Source: Oceanospirillaceae bacterium
GTDB taxonomy: Bacteria > Pseudomonadota > Gammaproteobacteria > Pseudomonadales > Litoribrevibacteraceae
Direction of reading: 5' to 3'
Length of the DNA stretch: 64,000 nucleotides
Assembly: GCA_015665455.1 (NCBI GenBank)
Contig: JADFAD010000002.1
Span: forward strand, 62,001 to 126,000
Part shown: piece after piece, positions 47,357 through 55,882 of the stretch
Layout: each line of letters begins with the position of its first letter
Position numbering within the stretch: the stretch's first letter is position 1
Position numbers and translations under genes: made by a program
Notes under the pieces: generated by a model
Told to the model about the DNA's origin: nothing
The model's input: only the letters and a program-made list of their open reading frames with translations
The model's database searches: none

Positions 47357-47971
47357 ATGACTCTCGAATCATGGCTCGCATTTGTTGCTGCATCTTTAAT
47401 TCTTACCATGACCCCAGGCCCAAGCATCTTACTCGGTATGGTGCACTCAGTTAACTTTGGTATTAAGAAAACCGTATTTACAGCCCTAGGAGACATCTCT
47501 GCTAACTTTCTACAAATGCTATTAGTGGCTGTGGGGTTAGGCGTTATTATTGCCAGTTCAGAGATGGCCTTTCAGGTAATTAAATGGTTTGGTGTGGCTA
47601 CCTTGCTATACATGGGCATCAAGATGTTTTTGCAAACACCTAAAACCACGATATCCGATCAGCCTGATAACAACGCTTCGCCTAAAAAACTTTTTCTATA
47701 CGGCTTCTTCGTGGCTGCCGGTAATCCTAAAGCCATTGTCTTCTTTACCGCATTTTTCCCTCAATTTATCGACCCAACACAACCCCTGTTAGCACAAATG
47801 CTCATCATGTGCCCAACCATGGCATTACTCGATTTCACATGGGTAATGATTTATGCCGCATCAGCGAAAAAAGCAACCAAAGCGATCTCAAATAATCCAA
47901 AATTCATTAATCGTTTTGGCGGATCGGCATTATTAGGTGCTTCAGGATATTTAGCATTATCGGGAAAATAA
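47357..47971 (+). CDS. LysE family amino-acid exporter
   Basis: This 204-residue inner-membrane transporter is of the LysE/RhtB type with about six helices. The family start MTLESWLAFVAASLILTMTP is followed by GPSILLGMVHSVNFG, and the central AAGNPKAIVFFTAFFPQFID is the conserved core. The frame is open from 47345, but GGAG is placed 6-7 nt before the ATG at 47357. Probably exports an amino acid or related solute. It follows the MAPEG gene, with a hairpin between them. Confidence 0.9.
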   Translation: MTLESWLAFVAASLILTMTPGPSILLGMVHSVNFGIKKTVFTALGDISANFLQMLLVAVGLGVIIASSEMAFQVIKWFGVATLLYMGIKMFLQTPKTTISDQPDNNASPKKLFLYGFFVAAGNPKAIVFFTAFFPQFIDPTQPLLAQMLIMCPTMALLDFTWVMIYAASAKKATKAISNNPKFINRFGGSALLGASGYLALSGK

Positions 47972-48076
47972 AAGAGAGATAAAACCATATGCATTTTATC
48001 GGTGTTGATACTTGGCAAACCCGTGCTAAATCGGTACTTTAGCCTGCTAAGATTAAAATAATGGAACAGTGGTCGT

Positions 48077-48754
48077 ATGCCTCGCAATTCAACATCCAAG
48101 CCTCAAAGCCCTGCCAAAGAAGCCAACGGCAGTTATCATCACGGGGACTTAAAAAGTTCGCTGATTAAGGCGGCAAATGTCATTCTGGTACGAGACGGGG
48201 CGGACGCATTATCACTGAGAGCCATTGCTGCGGAAGTTGGCGTATCTCACATGGCGCCCTATTCCCATTTCAAGAACAAAAAAGAGTTGGTTCAAGCTGT
48301 CGCATTTGCAGGTTTTAAACAAATGTCCGCTGCTATGGAAGGTGTAAAAGCGTCTTACAACAAACCTGAAAAACTGATCTTAGAATACGGCGTTGCTTGT
48401 TTAGAGTTCGCCATAAACAACGCTCAGCTTTATCGATTAATGCTAGGTCAGGTTGAAACTCGCGGAAGAAAAAATACGCACTCTGAAAATAAGAAGAGTG
48501 AGTCTAAAGAGTCTGATCAACTCTCTGATCTGGAAAGCTTTTCTAAAACGCCTTTTATCCTCTTAAAAGAAGCCTTCTCATTACGCACAGACGATAAAGC
48601 CTTAGCCAGAGCTCAAGCGATGGGGGCATGGGCGATGGTCCACGGTTTATCTGCTCTGATCATTGAAGGGCACATTGAAATACCGGAAGGTCTATCCTTA
48701 AGACAGTTCTTAGCCGCTGCCGCATTGCAGACTCAAACGCTCTCAGAAAACTAA
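48077..48754 (+). CDS. TetR family regulator with WHG domain
   Basis: This 225-residue regulator begins with a basic, proline-rich tail, then YHHGDLKSSLIKAANVILV and helix-turn-helix RAIAAEVGVSHMAPYSHFKN (about 52-71). The C-terminal part contains AMGAWAMVHGLSALIIEGHI, the WHG motif that names this TetR subgroup. A charged insert (TRGRKNTHSENKKSESKESD) splits the ligand domain. It lies 105 bp downstream of the LysE gene on the same strand; target unknown. Confidence 0.87.
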   Translation: MPRNSTSKPQSPAKEANGSYHHGDLKSSLIKAANVILVRDGADALSLRAIAAEVGVSHMAPYSHFKNKKELVQAVAFAGFKQMSAAMEGVKASYNKPEKLILEYGVACLEFAINNAQLYRLMLGQVETRGRKNTHSENKKSESKESDQLSDLESFSKTPFILLKEAFSLRTDDKALARAQAMGAWAMVHGLSALIIEGHIEIPEGLSLRQFLAAAALQTQTLSEN

Positions 48755-48766
48755 TTCATAAAAAAA

Positions 48767-48802
48767 CACCGTATCCCTTAATCTAATGTAAGAGATAGGG
48801 TG
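48767..48802 (+). terminator. Imperfect hairpin after the TetR-WHG gene
   Basis: CACCGTATCCCTTA pairs with TAAGAGATAGGGTG (two mismatches), then TTTCT. Confidence 0.6.
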
Positions 48803-48909
48803 CTTTCTAGTGTTCATTGTTTTTTAAAAATGCACAACCTTTAAAAATGCGTTGCCTTTAAAAGCGCTGAACCTATACAACAAAGGCACCTTCAGAACAA
48901 AAGCACCTA

Positions 48910-48949
48910 TAGAAATACAGCGCACTCATTATCGCGTTCTGTATTTCTA
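48910..48949 (-). terminator. Terminator of the flavoenzyme/ferredoxin-reductase operon
   Basis: TAGAAATACAG at 48910-48920 pairs perfectly with CTGTATTTCTA at 48939-48949, 9 bp after the leftward reductase stop. No long U tract. Confidence 0.65.
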
Positions 48950-48957
48950 GGGAATTC

Positions 48958-50127
48958 CTATACGAGAATTTCAACGTCTTCAGTAGGGAATGCAACACAC
49001 GAATGGCACCAGCCGTATTGTTCATCCGACTCGCGTAGATGTGCTTCAGCAGGATTAAAGACTTTACCTTTAGTCACTTTCACACGACACAAACTGCATT
49101 CGCCAGAACGACAAGCGTTTTCAGCCGAAAAACCATTTCGCTCCATGCTGTTAAGTAACGGCTCATCAACACGCGCTTTAAAACTACCTTGCCCTTTGAT
49201 GACCACGTTTACTTCTTCTGCAGGCGATAGGCCAGCTGGCCACCCTTCTAAGGTCTCAGGGTTCTTAGGCGGTCCATTACACTCGATGCGAACACGTCGT
49301 GCTTTTACGTTCAACTTTTCCAGTTGCTCAGCGCAAAAATCATGGAAACTGGTCGGGCCACATAGATAGAACATCTTGTTATCAGTGCTGCCGATAAGCT
49401 CTTCAATCACTTCTGAGTGCAAATGCCCTGTTCGCCCTTGATAACCTTCCGGTGGACGAGAAATGATCTGAGAAACGGTTAAGAAATCATGAGCCGCATC
49501 TAATTCAGCTAACTCTTCATCAAAGATCACATCATCAACGTATCGAGACGCATAAATCAGATGAAAGTTATAAGTCAGACCGCGATCCGCGATGTCTTTA
49601 ATCATTGCTCTGGCCGGTGCGATACCTGAACCCCCAGCAAGAAAGACCAAATCATTCCCATGAAAAAGCGGGTTATGATAAAAAGTCCCCATCGGGCTGG
49701 TACTTTCAAACTGATCGCCAACTTTTACGTCATTGAGTAAGTAGTTGGTCACGAAACCATTTTCTACAATCTTTACCGTTAAGTCATAATGGCCTCGCGT
49801 TAAAGGCGCAGACGAAATGGCATAAGGTCGCGCTGTTTCAACGCCATCAATATTCACAAATAAATTGATGTATTGACCCGCTTGAAACGGAGGTAACGGT
49901 AGCCCCGTAGAAACAAAACGAAATGTCTTGGTTGTTGGTGTGTCTTGAATCACTTCACACACTTCTAACGTAAGACGTTTCGGGTGCAGTTTCGAAATAG
50001 TGTTTGCAACCGCGCCCTTTTGCTCTGTGAAGTCAGTCCCTGTTTTTTCCAGTTCTGTTTGATGATCCATTGCCGTTGTGTAACCGTCAATGGCATGCAA
50101 TACGTTTGATTCAGGATTCTTAAGCAC
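48958..50127 (-). CDS. Flavin reductase with C-terminal 2Fe-2S ferredoxin domain
   Basis: This 389-residue electron-transfer protein has an FAD-binding ferredoxin-reductase barrel (RPYAISSAPLT), an NAD(P)H domain (FLAGGSGIAPARAMIKD) and a plant-type 2Fe-2S domain (CRSGECSLCRVKV, later HSCVAFP). The plan matches Hcr/phenol-hydroxylase-like reductases. An upstream frame exists to 50163, but GTG at 50127 has GAGGAGG 6 nt before it and overlaps the previous gene's stop by 8 bp; it is preferred. It should pass electrons from NAD(P)H to the flavoenzyme encoded just upstream, or to another acceptor; this partnership is inferred from the overlap. Confidence 0.85.
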   Translation of the reverse strand: MLKNPESNVLHAIDGYTTAMDHQTELEKTGTDFTEQKGAVANTISKLHPKRLTLEVCEVIQDTPTTKTFRFVSTGLPLPPFQAGQYINLFVNIDGVETARPYAISSAPLTRGHYDLTVKIVENGFVTNYLLNDVKVGDQFESTSPMGTFYHNPLFHGNDLVFLAGGSGIAPARAMIKDIADRGLTYNFHLIYASRYVDDVIFDEELAELDAAHDFLTVSQIISRPPEGYQGRTGHLHSEVIEELIGSTDNKMFYLCGPTSFHDFCAEQLEKLNVKARRVRIECNGPPKNPETLEGWPAGLSPAEEVNVVIKGQGSFKARVDEPLLNSMERNGFSAENACRSGECSLCRVKVTKGKVFNPAEAHLRESDEQYGWCHSCVAFPTEDVEILV

Positions 50128-51655
50128 AGGCTGCCTCCTCTTTCTTCGCTTGTTTCTTAGCAATGTGTTTTACTGCTGCTCGACCAGTACTTTCACCGAT
50201 CATGTAGGTTGGCTGGAAGCCACCCATTCCGTTCCAACAACCCGCCATAAATAAGCCATCAACAGCGTTCATTCTTTCACGGAACAAAGCACCCTCTTGG
50301 ATGTTCTGACGGAAACCGTAAATGGCACCGCCCGGCGTGTTCAGGTAGCGCATCATAGTCAATGGTGTTGCCACTTCTACTTCTTCAATATTCGCGCGAA
50401 TACCCGGGAATACACGCTCCGCATGTTCGATCAGATGCTCTGCAAATTCGTATTTGGTTTTGGCGTAATCTTCAGCAGGAACGCTTTCCCATGGCTCGCC
50501 GTATTGCAGACACAATAAAGACAGAGCAGACTTGCCTTCTGGTGCGAAACTCGGGTCATCAAAGTTATAACAGGTCAACATGGTATGACACGGAGGCGTC
50601 ATGCTTTCCATATTCTTGTGCGCCACTTCTTCATCACGGTCATCAATAATGAACGTTGATGCGGCCGTCACCCCAATATCTGCAGGCGTACAATCCAAAC
50701 CTAGATACAGAACAAAAGCAGACGTTCCCAAGCGACGAGATTTCATGTCATTCGACACGGATTCTGGTGGCTTCTCAAAGTCCAACATTTCGTTAAATGT
50801 ATGAATAGGGCTTGCATTGGAAATCACTGAGTGACATGAAATCGTTTCACCGTGTTCTGTACGAACACCCTTGATTTGCTTGCCTTCCGTTAAAATTTTC
50901 TCGGCACCGCAATTAAATTTAACTTCACCACCCGCCTCTAAAAAGGATTCCAATAGCGCACTGGATACCGCCTGAGAGCCGCCTTTAATATGAGAAGGTT
51001 TAAACTTTGCGTAGGCAAACAACATCATTGCCATGTCCTGAAATGGAATGTCTTTCGGCGGTAAGCCGATATAACACCAATAGGCAGCAATCACGGTCTT
51101 CAGATCTTCATCTTCAAAAAACTCATCCAAAACGTCTTTGAATGGGCGCAAACCATGCTTTACATAGTTCGGGCACGAAGCTTTAAGCATTTTCTCATCG
51201 CCCGTTTTCTGGGCTTTAGGAAGCATCATAAATGCTTCCATCGTCACTTTCTCACACAGAGACAAGAACTTAGGAATATTTTCAGCTTCAGAAGGGTACG
51301 TTTCGATCAACATCTTACGTAGTCCGCTCCAGCTAGCAGGCAGCGTCGCGTCAAACTCACCGGGCATAACAATACGGTACAACTCACCTTCATGAACGAC
51401 TTCAATTTTGTCCATGATGCCCAGTTTTTCAAATATCTGGCGCAAGATGAATGGATTCTCATCGGTTCCCATACCACTTAACTGGTGAAGTGCTACTTCG
51501 AATTCAAAATTGCCACGTACAAATGACGTTGCACAACCACCTGGAATATTATGTCTTTCTAACAATAATGTACGAGCACCGTTACGCTGAGCTGAAACAG
51601 CAGCCGTTAAACCAGCATTTCCCGCACCAATCACTACCACGTCAAAATCTGTCAT
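50120..51655 (-). CDS. CrtI/carotenoid-isomerase-like FAD oxidoreductase
   Basis: The 511-residue flavoprotein starts with the dinucleotide motif FDVVVIGAGNAGLTAAVSAQ and LLLERHNIPGGCATSF, the pattern of phytoene desaturases, carotenoid isomerases and retinol saturases. The C-terminal FAD motif is GLFMAGCWNGMGGFQPTYM. No other carotenoid gene (crtB, crtE, crtY) is in the window, so the substrate may be another polyene or lipid. It overlaps the 2Fe-2S reductase gene by 8 bp, suggesting a reductive rather than oxygen-driven reaction. The operon has its own promoter region between 51656 and 51889. Confidence 0.82.
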   Translation of the reverse strand: MTDFDVVVIGAGNAGLTAAVSAQRNGARTLLLERHNIPGGCATSFVRGNFEFEVALHQLSGMGTDENPFILRQIFEKLGIMDKIEVVHEGELYRIVMPGEFDATLPASWSGLRKMLIETYPSEAENIPKFLSLCEKVTMEAFMMLPKAQKTGDEKMLKASCPNYVKHGLRPFKDVLDEFFEDEDLKTVIAAYWCYIGLPPKDIPFQDMAMMLFAYAKFKPSHIKGGSQAVSSALLESFLEAGGEVKFNCGAEKILTEGKQIKGVRTEHGETISCHSVISNASPIHTFNEMLDFEKPPESVSNDMKSRRLGTSAFVLYLGLDCTPADIGVTAASTFIIDDRDEEVAHKNMESMTPPCHTMLTCYNFDDPSFAPEGKSALSLLCLQYGEPWESVPAEDYAKTKYEFAEHLIEHAERVFPGIRANIEEVEVATPLTMMRYLNTPGGAIYGFRQNIQEGALFRERMNAVDGLFMAGCWNGMGGFQPTYMIGESTGRAAVKHIAKKQAKKEEAACA

Positions 51656-51881
51656 CGCGATCCCCTTTTTTGTTGTTATTCAAAATGAATAAGACCACTT
51701 CACTTTAATTACTTACCTTAACTTTACAATGTAAAGTTACAGGTTTAATTGTCGATGTGTCAACTACAGAAAAGAAAGAATCCAATAATAAAAAGCGTAA
51801 TACCGAGAGATCAGAGCGACCAAAAAACGATAACCCAAGCTAGAACAAGTGGTTACCAAGGCAGGAAAGGGCTACAGAAAA

Positions 51882-51907
51882 AAACAAAAAAAGGGCTTTC
51901 GCCCTTT
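51882..51907 (-). terminator. Terminator of the OYE gene
   Basis: AAAGGGC, loop, GCCCTTT; leftward it is followed by a long T run. It separates the OYE gene from the CrtI-like operon. Confidence 0.9.
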
Positions 51908-51936
51908 ATAATAAACGCATACAAACCACTTAAACG

Positions 51937-53163
51937 TTATGCTCTACGTTTTTGAAACGCTTGTACCCCGTTACTGGTAAGTGTTCGTAAGATTGAAAGG
52001 TACACATTCATTTCAGGGTTAGGCTTTTTCCCCTTAGCCAAACGAGCCATTTGCTGCTCATACCATGTAATCTCAAGCATGCCTGCTTTATCCAACGCTT
52101 TAATTCCAGTCGTCAGCGGCTTCACCAAACTTTTCGGGTTCTTACCCTCTAGGATTTGCTTTGGTAAATCCGGTTGTAACGTAAGAGGGCGAGCAATCCC
52201 CACCATATCAACTTCACCAGACCCAACGGCTTCTACCATGCCTTCCGTTGACCTAAAGCCCCCAGTTACAACGATTGGTGCTTTAATCAATGTCTTCATT
52301 TTTGCCGCGAATTCAATGAAATACGCTTCTCGGTCACGAGTACTTTGCTTCGCTCCTGTCATTGCTGGCGCTTCATAATTGCCACCAGACACTTCAAACA
52401 AGTCCATACCCAGTTCATCCAAAGCTAGGATAACTTCCGTAGAGTCTTCTTCAGTAAAGCCACCACGCTGAAAATCCGCTGAATTCAATTTAATACCAAT
52501 AGGAAAGCTCTCTCCTACTTCTTTACGGATTGCCAAATAAATTTCTTTAACAAAGCGCATGCGATTTTCAATGCTGCCACCCCATTGATCATCACGACGG
52601 TTATGATGAGGTGATAAGAACTGACTGACTAAGTAACCGTGCGCACCGTGAATTTGTACACCAGTAAAGCCAGCATCTTTTGACATTTTGGCAGCAAACG
52701 CAAACTTATTAATAATGCTTTGGATCTCAGATTCCGATAATGCGCGAGGAGGATTAAAGAACTGCTCCAATCCCTTCCCTAAAGGTACGGCAGAAGGTGA
52801 AACAGGGTCTGGATTAATGGCCTTAGGGGATTGCTTACCCGGATGATTCAGTTGAACCCAACAATCAGTATTGTTTCCCGTTGCTGCAGACGCCCACTTA
52901 GCCGCCTTGGATACATCCGTTCGTTCATCAAACACCACGTTACGAGGCTCGCCCAAAGAATTACGATCAACCATGACGTTACCTGTCACCAATACACCGC
53001 ACTCGCCTTCCGCCCACTGCTTATAAAGCGTCACTAACCCCTTGCTTACTTGATGATCAACTGTGCCTAAGATTTCACTCATGGACGATTTAAAAAAACG
53101 GTTCTTTAATGTTTTACCGCAAGGCAATTCAAGCGGAGCTGCAAGTACTTGTGTATCAGACAT
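51937..53163 (-). CDS. Old yellow enzyme family NADH:flavin oxidoreductase
   Basis: This 408-residue FMN enzyme is a TIM barrel with NHPGKQSPK, the active-site HGAHGYLVSQFLSPHHN and GSIENRMRFVKEI. Members reduce activated C=C bonds or nitro groups. Only the barrel is present; there is no C-terminal FAD/4Fe-4S part, so it is a classical OYE. An operator-like palindrome lies 44 bp upstream of the start, and a related site precedes the TetR gene, so the TetR protein very probably represses it, as NemR represses NemA in E. coli. Confidence 0.9.
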   Translation of the reverse strand: MSDTQVLAAPLELPCGKTLKNRFFKSSMSEILGTVDHQVSKGLVTLYKQWAEGECGVLVTGNVMVDRNSLGEPRNVVFDERTDVSKAAKWASAATGNNTDCWVQLNHPGKQSPKAINPDPVSPSAVPLGKGLEQFFNPPRALSESEIQSIINKFAFAAKMSKDAGFTGVQIHGAHGYLVSQFLSPHHNRRDDQWGGSIENRMRFVKEIYLAIRKEVGESFPIGIKLNSADFQRGGFTEEDSTEVILALDELGMDLFEVSGGNYEAPAMTGAKQSTRDREAYFIEFAAKMKTLIKAPIVVTGGFRSTEGMVEAVGSGEVDMVGIARPLTLQPDLPKQILEGKNPKSLVKPLTTGIKALDKAGMLEITWYEQQMARLAKGKKPNPEMNVYLSILRTLTSNGVQAFQKRRA

Positions 53164-53206
53164 TTATTACCTCAACTTTAATGATCATGATTAGACCGAA
53201 ACATAT

Positions 53207-53221
53207 TAGACCGGTCGTCTA
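53207..53221. promoter_or_regulatory. TetR operator upstream of the OYE gene
   Basis: TAGAC-N5-GTCTA palindrome, with an extra half-site TTAGACCG at 53191-53198. Bases 53209-53225 match 53881-53897 in front of the TetR gene at 15 of 17 positions. Similar to the NemR-type box. Confidence 0.7.
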
Positions 53222-53271
53222 TTAAATATTTATAAAAAAACACTCAACCCGAGTGCTTCTTTAGTCTGCCC

Positions 53272-53865
53272 CTATTGGGCTTTTAACATTGCATCAAACA
53301 TGACTTCTACCACTTCTTCAGTGGGTTCAGGACGGCCTTCAATTTTCATTCGAAGTACACTGCCCTCCCAACAATTCCATGCCATTCTTGCAAGCACATC
53401 GGCATCGAGATCGTTTCGGATATCACCTATCGTTTGCCCTTGCTGAATAATGATGGTCATCATCCGATTCCAGTTTTCGACTTCTTTTTGCAAAGCCTGT
53501 CGGCAAACCTCGCTGGTTTCAGCAATTTCACTTGCTAGGGCACCCAGAATACAGCCACCCGACCCGTCTTTATGCTCCGTCACCAACAATCGGAATACAC
53601 GCTTTAATGCGGGTAACCCTAACTCACCTTTATTGGAAACAGAGGCTGCTAAACGGTGGTTTAAATCGTCAGCAAAGAATTTAATTATTTCAGCGGCAAA
53701 CACTTCCTTGCTTCGAAAGTAATGATAAAAGGACCCCTTTGGAACCCCCAGTCGGTCTAGGACATCTTTAATGCCCGTGCCATGGTAACCGTTCGTCAGC
53801 AGTTCATCTAAACCGACTTCCAACAGTTGCTCTTTAATGTGTTCGTTCTTTCTCGGTCTCGCCAT
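53272..53865 (-). CDS. TetR family regulator of the OYE gene (NemR-like context)
   Basis: The 197-residue repressor has the helix-turn-helix region GIKDVLDRLGVPKGSFYHYF and a helical C-terminal domain with several cysteines (SGGCILGALA; SEVCRQAL) that could sense electrophiles. It is encoded 108 bp upstream of the OYE gene on the same strand. No Shine-Dalgarno sequence precedes its ATG; the promoter elements suggest a leaderless mRNA. Control of the OYE gene and of itself is inferred from the shared operator. Confidence 0.87.
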   Translation of the reverse strand: MARPRKNEHIKEQLLEVGLDELLTNGYHGTGIKDVLDRLGVPKGSFYHYFRSKEVFAAEIIKFFADDLNHRLAASVSNKGELGLPALKRVFRLLVTEHKDGSGGCILGALASEIAETSEVCRQALQKEVENWNRMMTIIIQQGQTIGDIRNDLDADVLARMAWNCWEGSVLRMKIEGRPEPTEEVVEVMFDAMLKAQ

Positions 53866-53873
53866 GGAAGGGG

Positions 53874-53902
53874 AGTTTACGACCGAGCGTCTATTAACTC
53901 AA
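53874..53902 (-). promoter_or_regulatory. Promoter with embedded operator for the TetR gene
   Basis: On the minus strand, TTGAGT (53902-53897) and TAAACT (53879-53874) are spaced by 17 bp. The operator-like GACCGAGCGTCTA (53881-53893) fills the spacer. The -10 element ends 8 nt before the ATG, so the start codon may be at the 5' end of the mRNA. Confidence 0.5.
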
Positions 53903-54032
53903 GTCTTAATCGACCAATGACTTTAATTTCGAGTTTTGCACATTCACTATCAAGTGAGCAAAAAACTACCAATTCTTCACAGCCCTTAATAATTAGGACT
54001 TACACTGACTTAACAAGACGTTATCCCTATAC

Positions 54033-54340
54033 TTATCCACATGTTTTGTGGATTACTGTCCCAAGATGCCAACGATACACATTGATTTGTTTTGCCTAAT
54101 ATACTCAATGTCAATGTTATTTTTTGAATTATTAACAAAATATTTTATAGGTCATGTACATATTGAGTTCATTATCAACCCAACACAAAATCATTAACAA
54201 ATAAACACAACTAATTGATTTTATTATATTTTTATAATTCGTGCGTTTTTAACTCTATTCGCTTAAGCTCAGTAAACATAGGCCTTAAGGGTGTTTATAA
54301 ATAACTTACTAACAGTTTTACCCACAGATCTTGTGCATAA
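54033..54340. other. AT-rich region with DnaA-box pairs and an IHF site
   Basis: TTATCCACA (54033-54041, perfect DnaA box) faces TGTGGATTA (54047-54055, one mismatch). Further right TTACCCACA (54318-54326, one mismatch) faces TGTGCATAA (54332-54340, perfect). Between them is a very AT-rich stretch with CAACTAATTGATT (54208-54220), a full match to the IHF consensus. No gene is seen in the 560-bp gap (53894-54456). It could be a DnaA-responsive element; GATC sites are few, so a main oriC is unlikely. Confidence 0.45.
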
Positions 54341-54456
54341 CTAATATTTATCGTTGTTTTTTATCCAATTAAATAAAGTTTGAGAGTAAAAATGCGCTAC
54401 TATCTAATTACTTAACCGCCTTGAAAGTTAACACTCACACAACAACGACATAAATA

Positions 54457-55782
54457 ATGGAATATTTCGACAGCGTAGAAAGCATCTCTCAAGAACACGC
54501 TCAAAGTCCTATCGGTCACTGGCAAAACTGGTCAAGTAACCAATCTTGCACACCCAAGCACGTGTTTCAGCCCGTATCTACCAGCGAGCTAGCTTCTACC
54601 CTCAAAGAATACTCAGGTAAGTTAAGAGTTGTGGGTTCTGGGCATTCTTTTAGCCCTCTGGTTAATAGTAACGACATGCTCATTAGCCTGAATCAAATCA
54701 CTGGATTAATTGGCTCCGATAAAAGCGAACACACCGCTCGAGTGATGGCAGGAACGCCATTGCATCAATTAGGCCCTTTGCTAGAATCAATTGATCAAAG
54801 CATGATGAACTTAGGTGACATAGACCATCAATCCATTGCTGGCGCCATTACCACCGGAACGCATGGCACTGGCGCAAAGCTGTCTTGTCTTTCGCACCTA
54901 ATAAAGTCAATGACGTTGATAGCAGTCGATGGTTCTGTTATTGAGTGCTCAGCCTCTCATAACAGAGAACTATTCAATGCCGCTCGCGTTAGCTTAGGGG
55001 CCTTAGGGATCATCACAGAAATTGAATTACAAAACCGACCAAAATACCGTTTGAAAGAATCCATTGATGTAGTGCCTCTCAAAGAAGCGCTCACTAACAT
55101 AGAGACATGGAAACACCAGCACCGCCACGTAGAACTCTTTGCGTTTGGCTACAGCGACCAAGCCATTCTGAAAACCTTAAACATCACCGAAGAAGCGCCT
55201 TTTCAAGCCAAAGCACCGCTCATATCCGATGATTCGCTCTTAACTCTTTTCTGCGAAGTGACACGAAAGGCACCAAAGCTGACGTCTTTAATACACCATC
55301 AAATATTCCGATTCATTAAACCCAGTTCACGTGTAGATGAATCTTACAAAGCCTTAACCTCAGTCCGAAATGTTCGATTCAATGAAATGGAATACCAGGT
55401 GTCTTCTGAGACAGGTCCCGAATGCTTCGAAAGGATCATCAATCATATTCAGAAACACAAACTGCCCGCTTTTTTCCCAATTGAATACCGATATGTGGCA
55501 GGTGACGATATTTGGCTAAGTCCTTTTTACAACAGAGACTCAGCGTCTATATCCATTCATCAATATTACAAGCAGGATTACCACGGACTATTTGGTGAAT
55601 TAGAGCCTATATTTGATGATTATCAAGGTCGGCCTCATTGGGGAAAAATCCATACAAAAGAACAAAAACAACTTTCAGAAATGTATCCTCACTGGGAAAC
55701 GTTTCAAGCGATCCGACAAGAGCTCGATCCCAAAAACCAACTTCTGAACCCAGCCCTAAGTGCCATATTCAAGAAACCGTAA
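54457..55782 (+). CDS. Sugar-lactone oxidase (D-arabinono-1,4-lactone oxidase family)
   Basis: This 441-residue FAD enzyme belongs to the VAO/ALO family. The N-terminal FAD domain shows VVGSGHSFSPLV, NLGDIDHQSIAGAITTGTHG and TGAKLSC. The C-terminal HWGK motif (within GRPHWGKIH, near residue 394) is the ALO-family signature. It oxidises an aldonolactone or related sugar alcohol with oxygen, giving hydrogen peroxide. No signal peptide. Substrate cannot be deduced. Preceded by the DnaA-box region. Confidence 0.88.
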   Translation: MEYFDSVESISQEHAQSPIGHWQNWSSNQSCTPKHVFQPVSTSELASTLKEYSGKLRVVGSGHSFSPLVNSNDMLISLNQITGLIGSDKSEHTARVMAGTPLHQLGPLLESIDQSMMNLGDIDHQSIAGAITTGTHGTGAKLSCLSHLIKSMTLIAVDGSVIECSASHNRELFNAARVSLGALGIITEIELQNRPKYRLKESIDVVPLKEALTNIETWKHQHRHVELFAFGYSDQAILKTLNITEEAPFQAKAPLISDDSLLTLFCEVTRKAPKLTSLIHHQIFRFIKPSSRVDESYKALTSVRNVRFNEMEYQVSSETGPECFERIINHIQKHKLPAFFPIEYRYVAGDDIWLSPFYNRDSASISIHQYYKQDYHGLFGELEPIFDDYQGRPHWGKIHTKEQKQLSEMYPHWETFQAIRQELDPKNQLLNPALSAIFKKP

Positions 55783-55882
55783 GTCATCCAACAAATACGG
55801 TTAATGATCACTCTCCATGATGGCTCGTTATAGTGCTACGAAGATAGCTCTATAAAGAGAACTCTATAAAAATAGGCAAGCG

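Noticed and set aside
54033-54340. Main chromosomal oriC
   Set aside because: No dnaA, dnaN, gidA/mnmG or rpmH nearby and few GATC sites; reported only as a DnaA-box cluster.
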